Shown here in pieces: positions 13,181-28,320 of a DNA stretch of 64,000 nt. The notes under the pieces are model-generated. The model saw only the letters and a program-made list of their open reading frames with translations, did no database searches and was not told the DNA's origin. Every line of letters begins with the position of its first letter. Within the stretch, counting starts at the first letter, position 1. Position numbers and translations under genes: made by a program. Source of the stretch: Campylorhamphus procurvoides (Eukaryota; Chordata; Aves; Passeriformes; Dendrocolaptidae). The DNA is taken from assembly GCA_013396655.1 (NCBI GenBank), contig WBMV01007501.1:558001-622000 (forward strand), in the 5' to 3' direction.

Positions 13181-13264
13181 CTCATTAGCAGAGCGGGCAG
13201 GCGGGGGGTGAGGACGGCAGTGGTCCGCGATGGCAGGGGATGGCACGAACGCCGGGATTCCTCG

Positions 13265-13332
13265 GGGATGCCGCCGGGATAAGGCTGGGATGCCGCCGGG
13301 AATGTCCCTGGGATCCCGCCGGGCTCGAACCC
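13265..13332. repeat. GC-rich minisatellite, three 22-23 bp units
   Basis: Three adjacent units begin GGGATGCCGCCGGGAT (13265), GGGATGCCGCCGGGAA (13287) and GGGATCCCGCCGGGCT (13310). The first half is conserved and the second half is variable. It lies within the CpG island. Confidence 0.8.
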
Positions 13333-13381
13333 GCGGTGCCGGGGGGCGCGGCTCGGGGCCGGGGCCGTGCCCGGTGCGCCG

Positions 13382-13395
13382 GCGCCCCCTGGAGG
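13382..13395 (-). promoter_or_regulatory. Candidate CTCF binding site
   Basis: Read on the minus strand the site is CCTCCAGGGGGCGC. Against the CTCF core consensus CCASYAGRKGGCRS it matches at 13 of 14 positions (T for A at position 3). It sits inside the CpG island, a common setting for CTCF. Binding is inferred from the motif alone. Confidence 0.6.
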
Positions 13396-13894
13396 CAGCG
13401 CTCGGAGCCGCAGCGGCCCCAGCTCGATGCCGCGGGCTCCCCGCGCATCCCCCCGGCCTTCCAAACACCAGCACCGACACGCCGAGGGCTGAGGTACCGC
13501 AGGCACGTCCCGGAGGATGCACACAGCTGCCTGCCCAGCCGCAGCGAAGGAATTCGGGAGGGGCCAGCGGCAGGGGCCGAGCCCGACTCCCGCAGGTCAT
13601 GCCTTGAGTCCCTGCAGAGGGTCGGGGGAGTGGAACCAGAACACAGCTGAGAATACGGGGCTGCGACAGATGGGATTAATCCCTTTGTCAGGGACTTATC
13701 AACTCAGTGGAGTTCTTTTCTACATATATATTAAAAACAGAGACGATAAAGAAGCTGGAATCACAGTGTAAATGATGGAGGGTGTCTGGCTTGGGAAGAG
13801 TCACAGGGGATCAGCCAAGAGCGAGACTCGGAGGTGGGAGAAGGACCACAAGGTATTGCAGGTGGACCAGATGGGAGAGATTAAATATACACTT

Positions 13895-14105
13895 AGAATC
13901 ATAAAGGTTGAAAAAGACCTCCAAGATTGCTGAGTCCAGTCTTTGACCAAATACAACATCAACTAAACCATGGCACAAAGAGCCACGTCCACTCATTTCT
14001 TGAACATTTCCAGGGACGGTGACTCCACCACCTCCCTGGGCAGCTCATTCCAATGCCTGATCACGCTTTCAGTGGAGATGTTCTTCTTGACGTCCAAAAC
14101 AGAAG
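13895..14105 (-). mobile_element. CR1 LINE 3'-end fragment
   Basis: Reverse complement of a CR1 3' end. It starts AGAATCATAAAGGTTGAAAA, then AACTAAACCATGGCACAAAG, GCCACGTCCACTCATTTCTT, TTCCAGGGACGGTGACTCCA, CCACCTCCCTGGGCAGCTC and TTCTTCTTGACGTCC. It is the best preserved of the short copies, and similarity fades after about 14105. It lies about 275 bp from the CpG island. Confidence 0.93.
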
Positions 14106-17100
14106 ACAAACTCTCAGGTGTGGCTTCATGCAGGTTCAGATTTCAGGAGAGCTTCCTTCTGTGTTTCACCATGAGGTTAGCTGTGTTATTAGACTCAGGA
14201 ACACTGCCAAATAATTACAAGATTACACTAAGACTAAATCCCCATATCATGAATAGTACATGCTGGCAAGTAACAAGCTGAAATAAATAGAATCAGCTCT
14301 AGCTGCTCACTGATATCACAAACACACCCGCTAAGCAGCAAATTAATTCACTTTTTCAAAGTGAAGAACTGTAAGGTCTTCTAACAACTTCACTTAATCC
14401 CTGTAGTTTTTCTCACTTAAGTTTTCCTTACCTACAACTGAGACATAAAATTGACTTTGTAGCTGCACAGCAAAGGTGACAAATACTCCTTCCCAAACAA
14501 TAGCACAAGTTAACATGGAAGGAGACCCTGCAGTATCTCCCATTTTTGTCCTGGTTCACACCAGAATGGGATCCAGGACTTCTGAAGTGCTGCAGGAAAA
14601 CCTGGCTTGATGGGAATTGAGAGCTCAGAAGTACTAACCATCAGTTTAACCAAGCTGGGAAAAGAAATTCCAGACTACACAGATACAGCAAAAGTTTTAA
14701 GAAAACAACACAGAATAACAGCCTAATGAGACTTCAGTCAGGGCACAACATTTGGAACCAACACAATTCATGTGAAGGTCTAAATATTCAATTCTAGTTC
14801 TAAACTAGGGACCCCATCCTTTGAGTGGAAAGACTTCAGACCGTTATGCACCATATTGAAAGAGTCCATCAATATTAATCAAGTGGGGAGATAAAAAAAG
14901 GAAATAAAGAAGTGCCATCAGGGTTAACAATGATGCATTCTATGGCTATTCCTTAAAGGCCTTCAAAGTAACAACAGTGCTTTACCTTGCCTAGATTCTG
15001 GGTAAAGGGATCCCACAGCCTAGTGATTGATCAAGGAACATCGTAAAGTAATGCTGTAATCACTAGCAGTTACTGACGGTCCAAAAACGTGTAGAAAAAG
15101 AATATCCTAAGAAATAAAATGAAAGGGTAGAGCTTCGATATTTAGCAAAATATTAGAACTTATAATAAAGTAATTAACTGCCAAGCAAAGCAAGAAAAAA
15201 TAGTTGATAAAAAGCATGCTTTGTTGAGATCATGCAATGGGTCACAAAACAAGAGGGGAACAAAGGAAACTCAGTGAACATAAAAGGGGTGTTTTCATGA
15301 CATCTTCTCTTAGCTATATTAAGTCCATCAAATTCATCTGCTTGGAGGCAGCCCTTGCCTCTTCACTGATTACTACAGCAATTTACTCTCTTACCATTGG
15401 TTTTACAAATCTCACTTAAGCTGGATGCCTGAATCACCTAAGATAGACTGGTAAGCACCCAAAGGCTAAACCTGTAACTCGTAAGCTTTTTTGCTCTGTC
15501 AGTGGATCACAGTCAGTGTTCAGTTCTTCTTGCACATACACTGTGCAGCCTTATCAGCAAACTAGGAAACATCATGAAGCTTTACGATATGGATTGAGAA
15601 TTTCTGAAACAGGCTTTGCTAAGACATTTGATACAGTTTTCCATATCTTACCCTAATTCACATTTTTAGATCCCTTCTAAGTAAGAAACAGAAATTGATT
15701 TTGAAACTGGCTGCCATGGTGAGAGGTTCTGACAGTGCATTTTACATGATATTGATGTGAATCAGCGTTCTACAGAGAATAGAGTGGATCAGGTTTATAA
15801 AGACTGTACAAAAAAGATCTTTTTTTCAAGGAGAGTGGTAAAACATGATATGATCTCTAGCTTGGAAAAAAATTGCTAAAATAAATAGAAGATTAAATTA
15901 AAAAGGAAAAAAACCCTTATGTTAGAAGAAAGGAATAATCCAATTACCACTGCATGTATAATTATGAAACATTAATTCCCCAACAGCTGACAGCACATAA
16001 GGAGTAAGTACTGAGAAGCAAGTACACTGCTTCAAATGAAGAGCAATATATCTTTTTCTTTTGTCTCTTAAATAATCATACTCTATGAGTACAGAAAAAC
16101 TCATCTAAGCTAAGTTGACAGGGAATTTCAAATATGACGCTAAAGGACAGGCATTATATTTTTCAGTTCAAGGATGATTTGGATTCTGTGTTCTGCATCA
16201 CGCAGGAGTAACAGCTACAGCAGATCTGGCTACCACAGCTCTTACTGAATTCTTATATAGTGACAGAGAAAAGGAAAAGAGGCAGCTATAGTGCAATTCA
16301 CTTCTGAGTATGCTGTAGAGCAATTGTTTACTCAGATCGTGAGAGATCTTCCCAGGTACTTATAAGTGGAGAGAGCCTACCAAGGAAAAGCTACCAAAAA
16401 AAGATCCAGTAAGACAGAAAATGGTGTAGAACACTCATCAGCTACTTGCACAGAAGATCTCACACCTGATAATGGAGTAGGAGGGTGGAAACTTCATTCT
16501 GAATTTAGCAGATACAGAATTTAGTATGTTATTGGCAAGCAAGGCCAAAAATGCCACAATTGCCCTTTATCAACTCCCCTTTCCTATCAAATAGAACAGA
16601 TGATATTACCACTTCTTCCACACAGGATTTTATGTAACAAATAATAGCATCAGACACTCCCCATTGGTTTGTGCACAGATGAAAAAATAGCTCCATTTCA
16701 TTACTAATTGATAAACTCCACAGATTATTTTTCACAGAAAAGACAATTGATCAAAAAATAATCAACTATGTTAATGCCTAAGTTACAACTCCCATGAAGT
16801 GTTTGAGTGCCTCACTGTCCCCTTCTTAACTGCAGATGAGCCTTCCTGGTCAAACCAGATCTCTCATGAGCCATTATAGTTCTGCCTCCTGCTGTGGAAT
16901 TTTGCTATGTATTTCATGAGCTAAAATCTGACAGAAAAGCCAGACCCAGAAACCATTGCTAAGACATGAAAGATTACTTTCATACAAAAATCTTCTCTAT
17001 CAGTAGGAGGTTGAATAATGAAAAGAAGATTTCCACTTTGCCAACTTCTTTCAATTCTACACTATATAAACACAGGGTTACACTAATATATTTCTGATAT

Positions 17101-20023
17101 TATTTTCCATGCAAAAAGAACAGTCGCTACATATCATGCAAACAGGAGCGTTATCCCCACACCCATCATGCTTTGATGTGTTCCACATGTTAAAAACTTG
17201 AGAGCAGCCAAGTATGAAACGGAGAAAACTCTTTAGTCCCTCACATTTTACAACATGAGCATCATAACTCCACAAAGAATGCTGCAAATAGGTCTGACCT
17301 TATCCAGGCAGCAGAATAAAAGCTCTCTCCAGGGTGAAGCAGTGATTTTATTTTATTTTTCAAACTGCAGATGGATGTAGTCAGGATTGATGTGACAGCC
17401 CACCAACCAACACTGCTATTAAGACCTCACAGCAAGAGCATGGAAAACTGGCATAAATAAGGCCCGAGGGTAAGGCTGGCCTAAGCATTGCACCACGGAG
17501 AAGGGAAGGGCTTCACAGAGATGGCTGGAGATGGAAGTTGCTCCTGCTGTCCATACCAGACAAACACTGCTTGGCAAAAACCATCTTTTACGCTGAAGTG
17601 CACTGTCACATGCATAACAAGGAAAATAACAAATGCTTTATCAGAAATAGCCTCTATTTGGACACAGTGAAGGTGCTTTCTAAGATGAAATGACAATGCT
17701 GGAGAATGCTCAAAACTTGCTACAGGTTTGGGACCAATCAAAATAAAACATGGTAAGCAAAACTTTAAGAATGCTTTAGAGGGGACCTAAGTACTTCCTA
17801 CAATATCTTGACCTGACCCAGGACCTTCTTTGCTTGGTACCAGTCCCACAGCTGACCCTAAAGACTCCTCTACTAATAACAACCTAGACAGTAGGTTATG
17901 ACCAATTGATAAGGGACAATAAAAGAATGTCCATAAAATAATCTGAGAAAAGGTGGCAGTTTGTGTAGTCTTCTACACTGTAACTACAGTAGGATTTGTG
18001 AGAAGACTCTTGAGGGACAAGTATCAGGTAACAGATGGGGAACGCCTACAGAGGCCATTTTATAGAAGACCTCATTTTGCTTCTTGTATCAGGCCTCACA
18101 TTAGGTGTGTTATATCACTGGCACAAGAGATATTTTGGGTCAGTGTGATACTCATCAATAATGGAAGGGTGTAAGATAACACTGGAATCACTTGCCAGGG
18201 AAAAGATCAGGAAGTGAGCAGAAACTGTTAAAAATGAAACAGACCCCTTAACAGGAAGATGCAGCTGATTAAAACAACATCTTTTGTATATATATCACTT
18301 TATCTCTGTTGTACAGATAGCAAAACATATGGCAAGGGATGAACATGATCAGGAAGTCACAACACAGTGAATAAACCCACCTGGTTTTGGTCACCCTTCC
18401 TGTCCCAGAGCTAGGAAAGAAACCCAAGCCTTCCATGCTCCACTGCACACCTTTCATCCCCAAGTCACTGCACTGGTTGCGACACAGAACTCAGAGGAGT
18501 TACATGAAACAAAGGGCAGAATTAAATTATGTATGTTCTGAAAACGGGAAAGATACCTAGCAACACTTTGATTAAAAAACCCCCAGACTTTCTCTGTATG
18601 GAGAGAGTTACTTAGACCCTGAGGATTCAGTATGCTTCCAAAGAATACCAGAGTAACCTGAAACAAAGACAAGATGTCTCCAAATTTCAGTGCAGTATCT
18701 TAAACCACAAGACCATCACTTCACCAACATGCTTAATAACTTGAGCATTTCATCTGATAGGATAAACTCTAGAATCTACAAAAATATTACTGCAGTGAAA
18801 AAAAATTAATCAATTCAGATTTTAAAAGCATGATTTTATATGAATTTCATAAAAATATGTCAATAAAGCTGATTTAATGCAAACATCTTTAGAGGTTATG
18901 GAATTAGCCAGATTTTAACACTATTTTCCAGCAGATTCTCAGTAGCAGTTCATATTTCATTGTCTGAGGTGCTGTTTGGTATTTAACAAATATTCAGAAA
19001 TTCTGGTCCTTGCTAAAACTAAAATGAGGTTGAGTCCTGTTCCTTTCCTCCTGAAAAGTTTAATTTAAAAAGACTTGAGTCCTTTCAAGCACCTCCTATC
19101 AAATTCTTTCAATCAGACCAAGGTACCTCTTGGGTATTACTTTGACAGAATGAAGTTTGTTTAATGATCCTATGCATTAAAATCTCATGCTCTGAAGACA
19201 TGCCTTAGCACCATGAAGAATGGTCTTCCTTTCCCTTTTCCTTTTCCCTCTCTTCCTTCCCTCCCTTCTAACAAATACGCATCCATAAGCCATTCCTTAG
19301 ATATCATCTTTATTACTTTCTCTGTGGACCATTTGACCCAAATGGTTATTCCTTAGTCATTCTATGCCCAGTCTTGTTTCTGTTAATGCTGAGACATTGG
19401 AAAACTCTTCCTTTGTTTCAATGCTACAGCATAAGACCATCAAAGAACAACTCACCTCTCTAGTAGTCCCCAGTCATTTAAAAGTATTGCTGCCTCACAA
19501 ATTCAAAGCCAGAAATGCACACAAAGCAAGCTCCATTTCTCAGGTTTATCCCCTGGAATATATCGTATAAAATGAGTGTGAAAAACTGGCAAATCAGTGC
19601 AACTTTTTATGTCTCCTTCTACTGGTGTAAACACCAACACCAGTTGTAGACCTTCCAGGGACATGGCCCTACCATGACATTGCCTTACTGGTTGTACAGG
19701 CCACTGTCATGTTCATTCCTCCCTTTTCATTGTCTTATTTTTCCCATCACTACTAATTCTTAACACATGCCCTTAGATCTCGCTCAGCATTACTCCTTCA
19801 AATCTTTTTGGTTCTGCCACTGGGTCCAACACCATGAAAAATCCTTCTGACATGTTGCTGAATAAGTTAACCAAATGTTTCCAAAAGTCATCCTTGAATC
19901 CAAGGACGTTATATATATAAAAAAAACTCCCAATTTCTTATTAGACGCTTCCATATTTAATTCTCCCTATCTGGCTGCAAGAAGCATTTCACTGGTTCTA
20001 GGGTACTCAGTAAGTACTCAACA
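14106..20023. other. Anonymous intronic sequence, 5.9 kb
   Basis: No gene, LINE or LTR recognised. It holds a short TTTTATTTTATTTTT run (about 17346-17360) and a pyrimidine-rich tract (19225-19269). Open frames are all under 90 codons. Confidence 0.55.
19225..19269. repeat. Polypyrimidine low-complexity tract
   Basis: C/T-only run of about 45 bp, with TTCCC/TTTCC units grading into CTTCC and CTCCC. Confidence 0.75.
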
Positions 20024-20930
20024 AATCATAGGACCACAGAATAATTCAGATGGAAAGGGACTCCAGCAAATTTCTGGCCCAAATTTCTGTTTAAAACAAG
20101 GTCAGCTATGAGATTGGATCAGGTTGCACAAGGTTTTATTTAGCTATGGTTTGAAACTTTCCCAGGACAGAAACTGAGCAACCTGTTTCAGTGCTTCACT
20201 GTCCTCATGGGGAAAAAGTTCTCCTTATGTTCAGCCTCAGCCTCTTGTTTCAGCTCAAGTCTGGTGACTCTCATACATCACAGCGAAGGGTCAGGTTCCA
20301 TCTTTTTGACAACCTTTTTCCACACACTGGGGGCTGCTGCTAGTCCCCCCACCCCACCTCAGCAAGCTGACTCTTCCCCAGATTGAACACGCCCAGCTCC
20401 CCCAATCCACTGGTCACAGGGCAAGTGCTCCAGTCCTGAGCATCTTGGTGGCCCTCACCCTAGCTTGCACTGGAGATCCAAGGACTGTAGTCTAAAAGGT
20501 GCAGAGTAAAAGGGAATAATGACTATCCTTGGCCAGGTTACTATGTTCCTGTTAGCAGTGCCCATGACTTTGTCAGCCCTCTTTGCTGCCAAGGCACAAT
20601 GCTGGTTCATTTCATCTTCCTGACTATCAAGACTACAGGTCCTCTTCACCAAAGCTGCTTCCCAGCCAGTCAGCCCCACCCTGAGTGGGGTACAAGAGGC
20701 TTGGCCTTCCCAGCTGCAGACCTTTGCAATTGCCCTTGTTGAATTCCATAATGACACATTCCTCCAGCCTGCATCTGGTCCCTAGGCCCAGGTCCCTGTG
20801 GATGGTCCCTACTCTTGAGTCTACAGACTGTTACTCTCCAATTTTCTGTCACCTGCAAATCTGATGAGAGTACACTCTGTCCCATGACACCCTCAAGATC
20901 ATTGCTAATATGAAGATTATTTTTCTTACT
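20024..20930 (-). mobile_element. CR1 LINE fragment, about 0.9 kb, diverged
   Basis: Reverse complement of a CR1 3' portion. It begins AATCATAGGACCACAGAATA followed by TGGAAAGGGACTCCAG. It continues through CAGGACAGAAACTGAGCAAC, GGGGAAAAAGTTCTCCTTAT, CAGATTGAACACGCCCAGCT, GTGCTCCAGTCCTGAGCATC, TTTCTGTCACCTGCAAATCT and GAGAGTACACTCTGTCCC. That order matches the 3' UTR and the C-terminal reverse-transcriptase region. Frames are broken throughout. Confidence 0.88.
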
Positions 20931-23479
<2,549 letters not shown>

Positions 23480-26400
23480 CTAGAAAACACAGAATGAAGA
23501 ACACACACAAGTTTCAGAAATATTCATCTCTGGCATCCACATACAATATTAAAATAATAAATGAAGATAGGAGTTGCTCTGACTGGCAGATACCAAATAG
23601 TCACCAGCACATTACACAAGACAGAGTTATTTGAACATATCACGCAGAAATCGCACACAGTGAAAGGTTTTTAACATTATTTTGCATTGCATACATGTTT
23701 CTTGCATCACCGAAACATACTGCACAATGTCTTACTTGAACCACAGTTTAACTGATGACAGTCAAAGGGCAATAGACGCACACTTTGAATCCTTCCAACT
23801 CAGAAGACGGATGTCCATCTGTGTCCCGGTTTGGTTATAACCATGGAAGGCCAGAAATATCCTCAGGCCAGGCATGGTCCTCAGCTACAATTAGTAAAGA
23901 TCTTGCAACAAAGGCCTTTAATGGAAACAAACCTAAAGATTAATTCTGCCTGGGAAAAGGAGACTGCATACCAGTAGAGTGTAGAGCTGGGGATATTGGT
24001 TCATACTGAGCATTTAGGCTGACTAATTTGAGTGAGGTTTACAAGCAGCTATAGTTTTTATGCTTCCTTTTTACATTTAACTTTCCTACAATCACTTTTA
24101 TATTAAATAAGTAGGGCTCCTGCTTAAAACACTAGATACTTTATAATAAATAAAAATTTAAAAAAGAACACAGTTCAATACTTTCTTGAAAATTAAGTTT
24201 TATAATAAACAGTTTATACATAAATTGATTGCATTATTATATGTACAAAGTCACAATTCATTTATTCAAACAATTCAGCCTTGCACATACACTTTTTTTA
24301 ACCATATAAGAATGCTGAGTTCTAAGCAGCCTGAACTGCAGGGACTTAAAAAGTCTTGTCAAAGCTAGCAAAACAAGAAAAAAAGAAAATACATTCAAAG
24401 TGGTTATTACCAATAAATGTTTAACATTGGACACTGTTGATATAAGTGCATGTGAACACCAATGTATCCATTTACTTCATTATTTTGTCAAGCAACTGAG
24501 TCCAAAGAATAATATCAAAGTACATATGTTTCCATTCTACACATGCAGAATACTGTCCTCCAGCTCTCCAGTGGTGTAGAAGATTCAAGAGAAGTTTTTC
24601 CGCACAAATTTGAGGTGAAAAGGAATGTCACCTCAACCCATTTTCTTCACCAGGACTCATGGCAGATTCCTTCCATATTGCCAGCCAGGGTTTATTCCAG
24701 CATTTACACAGATGTACTCTGTCCAACAGACCTTTTCAAAGTTGCTTTGTAATTTTTCATTACTAGAAGCCCTAAGGACCAAAGCAGTTTTAAGCTAGCG
24801 CTTTGCATGTCCTATTAAGTCCATAAAGTACATCATGCAAGGACACTAAGGAAGAGGGAATGTGGCAGACCTAAAAATCCAGCAGGCAAATGTGTCTTGA
24901 ATTTCTCATGCCTAATTGTCCCTATCTCATTTTTATTTCCTATGTAGAAGTTAGATAACTGGCAGGGAAATTATAGTTGAATATATAACACAATGCACAT
25001 CCCCGAGCTCTGCCTTTTTTGATTTGAAGAAAAATACACTCATCAGAAACACTAATAGGCATCATCCACATTTAAAGATATCACAATAAGGCAAAAAAAA
25101 CCTACCCCAAATCATCATTCTCATCTTGTGCTGCCACCCACCAACATTATGGCATGCAGAAGAAGCTTGACTGACAGACCTGGCATGCACAGAAAAAGTA
25201 ACTTCCAGAGGCATTGAAGTTGCACTATAACCAGGACAGTGCTTGCCCTACCTCTGTCCTTTCTGAGAAGCTCATCAGTCCTCTACAAATACAGGAACCT
25301 GCATAGGTCTGGATGAGGGGCAACCTCTGCAGGGAGAGCAAGTGCCCTGTAACTCCAAGCTCCTCATGCAGCTTGGAAGATCACAGGCCCCTCTTTGAAC
25401 TTGTTACTACTGTTTGAGTCAAAGAAGAAACTGAATTTCAATGAAGAGCCCAATCTTATGGTATCAGCTAGCTGGTTTTTATTACACGCATATTTAAATG
25501 CGCGTTGTTCACAATTACATCAAAGAAATAAACAATACAGCCATATAACACAGTCTCTCTGATTCCATAGAAATCCCTGAACAACAGGGTCAAGACTTCA
25601 ACGTCTGTCTTTATATGAGTTACTGCTTAAATTTAAAGAAATTTCTTGAGCATTGGAATTTTTGAAGACTAGAGAAACATCTCTTGGCCCTTGAAAAATA
25701 AATTGTTAATGGGCTTTTCTTGTACATCATAAAATACTTAAATGACAAATATTTGTATACAAATATGTATAACTAGCTCTAGATTTACAAGCTATTTATT
25801 CTTAGCTGAAAGTACACAAGCAGTGCCAATGTTTGTTTTAACTGAGGCTGCTCTTTTCAGTTCAGCAACTACTGTCCCCTTAAAAGCTTTAAACACCACC
25901 ATGCTAAATAGCTGAAGAACAAGTTGATCAACAATTACAGTACAAATTTAACACATCCCTCTGTCCCTATGTAACTGAAAGATGCTTTCAAATGTAGCTT
26001 TTATGCTGTGCGATACACAGATCACTGCACCGCAAACATACATGCTGACTTATCATCCACTGTTCAGAATTATGACAGAAACATGTTGCACTTAAGCTTA
26101 TAAATGCAGTCCAAGGAGTACATTTTTACACTGACAACATCAAATATTAGGTTTAATTTTCTGATTCATAAGGACTTAATGAGCTAGAGGAATACAGGGG
26201 TTTTAAAGCAATGGTTCTAAAAAGTATATTGTAATCATTTTCATTTTTGGAACATCATACCCAAAATAATTTTCCAACCAGATGCTCTAAATGAAAAGCT
26301 ATTAAAAATATGCTTCCCTCACACAAAATTAATTTCTTTGTTTCTTTCTTGCTCTAAACCTAGATTCCATACAAAAAAAAATCTGAGTAAACCCAGGAAA

Positions 26401-27626
26401 ATTACTATAAACATACCTAATAAACAAGACCTCTGCCATTAACTAAATATAAACTACATAGACAAGTGGAAAACACACTATGTTTTACTTTATTTATGTT
26501 TATCAGCTTAGTCAAACAGTAGGCCCAAACTGATTAAAATAAAAAGCATATTAAAAAATTATCTTGGGTCTGGCCTTCCCTTCCATTTTCCTGGCATGAA
26601 CTGATACTAAGATCACCTTTGTTAGCAACCCTTTAAGAGTTTTAATCCCACCAACACTATGCCAACTCATGTGCAAAATATAGACCTAATGAGAGTAAGT
26701 CTTCAGTATTCTGTTCTTTCCTTGTATATTTGACGGAAGCCCTGCTTCTTCAGGATTTTATGACAAACTCTTTCTCACCCAGCCCCAGTTTTTGCTATGG
26801 GAATCTCAAAATATGAAAAATACTCCCAAGAAGAAGAAAAAACTGGCACATTTACTACATGACAAAATTTCATACTCTCTTTGTTCCATGGCGTAGAGAA
26901 GACAGTATTTTAAATCAGCAAACCAAGAATAAATAAATAAATCAATAAATCACAATTACAGTCTGTGCATCACTAGAGAGTGTATTTCAGTGCTCAGAAT
27001 AGTATTAGCCACCAAGCCCTGCTCTTCCTAAGCAACAATGTACAAGTTATCTCGTAAGCCTTTCAGGTGCAGGTTACCAAGCCTGCCAGTTCTGAAGGTC
27101 AATTATTCATCAGAATTTCTTTGTCTTTATTTATCATATTTTACTCCAACAAGAAAGAAAGGCTTCTGTATTTTTGAGTGATGAAGGATTCAACCTCGTT
27201 AGTAAAACTAAGTTATATACCATGAGACAAGTTGTTTAGAAGAGCTTCTCCAACCCTAACATTTTGTGTATTTACAAACCTGCTCAGATTACAAAACCCA
27301 GGGACTGTGGAGATCAGAGCCCTCAGTCACACAGTGCTGCAGGTCTGCTGGAAGAAGGTTGCCTCATACTATTTGCAATATCCAGTATGTCAGCATACTG
27401 ATTCTGACATATAAGCAAAGTCAATGCATATTTGCATTCAAATTTACCCAAAGTCAGACCCTACAGTTTCTGCATAAAACAGATGGATAACAGAGGCAGT
27501 GCTGAAAGCATTAAGGCAGATTCTGCTCCAACATACATCTTGGGAGACTCTGCTCTGGAATTTCCAGTTTAACTAGAAAAAGACAAAGCAGAACCAATTT
27601 TTTTACAGCGGTGTTGGTCAAAGGAT
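23480..27626. other. Anonymous AT-rich sequence upstream of exon 3
   Basis: The 4.1 kb on the acceptor side of the SAM exon. No LINE, LTR or coding exon recognised; a small (AAAT)n run is at 26928-26950. The lack of recognisable repeats makes it a plausible place for conserved noncoding elements, which I cannot test. Confidence 0.5.
26928..26950. repeat. (AAAT)n simple repeat
   Basis: AATAAATAAATAAATCAATAAAT, about five units with one interruption. Confidence 0.75.
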
Positions 27627-28211
27627 TGTCATGGTTTAACCCCAGACAGCAAGTAAATACCACCACAGCTGCTCACTCACTCCCTTGCACAGTGGGATGG
27701 GGAGGAGAAGCAGGAACAGAGTTAAAACCAACTCCTGGGTTGAGATAAGAACAGTTAAAGTGAAACAAAGTAAAATATTGTAATACTAATGATAATAGTA
27801 TCAATAAAAATAATAATAGGAATTAAAAAGAAGGGGCAAAAGAGAGAGAAACAAATCTCCAGTAAAACAAGTGCTCACCAATGCCCAACCCATCACCAAG
27901 CAGAGATTGGCCCCTTCTGGCCAACACCCACCCCAGTTTTCACACTGAGCATGACATCTTATGGTATGGAATATCCCTTTGGCCAGTTCAGGTCAGCTCT
28001 CCTGGATATGCTCCCTCCAAGCTTCTGGTGCAGCAGCTGCTCAGGGACAGACCATGAGACACTTAGAAGTCCTTGACTTAGGGTAAGCACAGCTTAGCAA
28101 CAACCAAAACATCAGTTTGCAACCTACATGATTCTCATACTGAACCCATATCACAGCACTGTACCAGCTGCTAAGAAGAAAACCAAGTCTATTCCAGCTG
28201 AAGTCAGGACA
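27627..28211 (-). mobile_element. Solo LTR of the same avian retroviral family (copy 2)
   Basis: About 585 bp, starting TGTCATGGTTTAACCCC and ending GTCAGGACA on the plus strand. It is collinear with the 2882-3448 copy throughout, including TTGAGATAAGAACAGTT, CATGACATCTTATGGTATGG, CCAGTTCAGGTCAGCTCTCC and ACAGCACTGTACCAGCTGC. By that alignment it is on the minus strand. It looks more decayed at key sites: the TATA position reads CAGTGTGAAAACTGG, and the ATTAAA signal has become CTTTAACTG (both minus sense). No convincing target duplication (AGGAT versus GGACA) and no internal retroviral genes are adjacent. Confidence 0.88.
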
Positions 28212-28221
28212 GGACACAAGC

Positions 28222-28320
28222 AAGGCAAGGCTGCAAGGAAAAGCACCATCATTTATTAGACCAACAGTGTGGGTTCTGCCAGCCATGTTTCAAACATAGA
28301 AATCTTCACAGGTAGTAGAT
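28222..28320 (-). mobile_element. Possible old dispersed-repeat tail with AATAAA
   Basis: On the minus strand the block reads CATGGCTGGCAGAACCCAC, then TGTTGGTCTAATAAATGATG. The TTGGTCTAATAAA-type ending resembles the 3' tail of an old amniote dispersed repeat that I recall from reptile and bird genomes. It directly abuts the LTR at 27627-28211. The family assignment is tentative. Confidence 0.3.

Larger units (their letters stand above)
13181..13620. promoter_or_regulatory. Intronic CpG island
   Basis: A sharply bounded GC-rich block in AT-rich intron. Counting by eye, about 50 CpG dinucleotides occur between 13201 and 13620, while flanking kilobases have almost none. It includes GC-box-like runs (GGGGCGCGG-type sequence near 13341-13350, GGGGCCGGGGCCG near 13355-13367), a small minisatellite (13265-13332) and a CTCF-like site (13382-13395). 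No TATA box is visible. Overlapping open frames of 84-165 codons occur on both strands; this is expected in GC-rich DNA poor in stop codons, and none has a recognisable domain. It could be an alternative SAMD12 promoter, the promoter of an antisense or independent noncoding RNA, or an orphan island. Confidence 0.8.

Noticed and set aside
13319..13336. tRNA-like B-box on the minus strand (GGTTCGAGCCC)
   Set aside because: No matching A-box, acceptor stem or anticodon arm is present around it.
13103..13607. Overlapping open frames of 84-165 codons on both strands
   Set aside because: They lie in the CpG island, where stop codons are rare. The frames overlap on opposite strands, are rich in Arg/Pro/Gly/Ala and show no domain.
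12671..17360. Pentanucleotide runs (TTTTG at 12671, TTTTA at 17346) as counterparts of the human SAMD12 epilepsy repeat
   Set aside because: The human TTTTA/TTTCA expansion lies in a later intron. These runs are short and, in transcript sense, read CAAAA/TAAAA rather than TTTTA or TTTCA.
20455..20885. Minus-strand frames of 71-100 codons
   Set aside because: They fall inside the CR1 copy at 20024-20930 and are broken remnants, not host genes.
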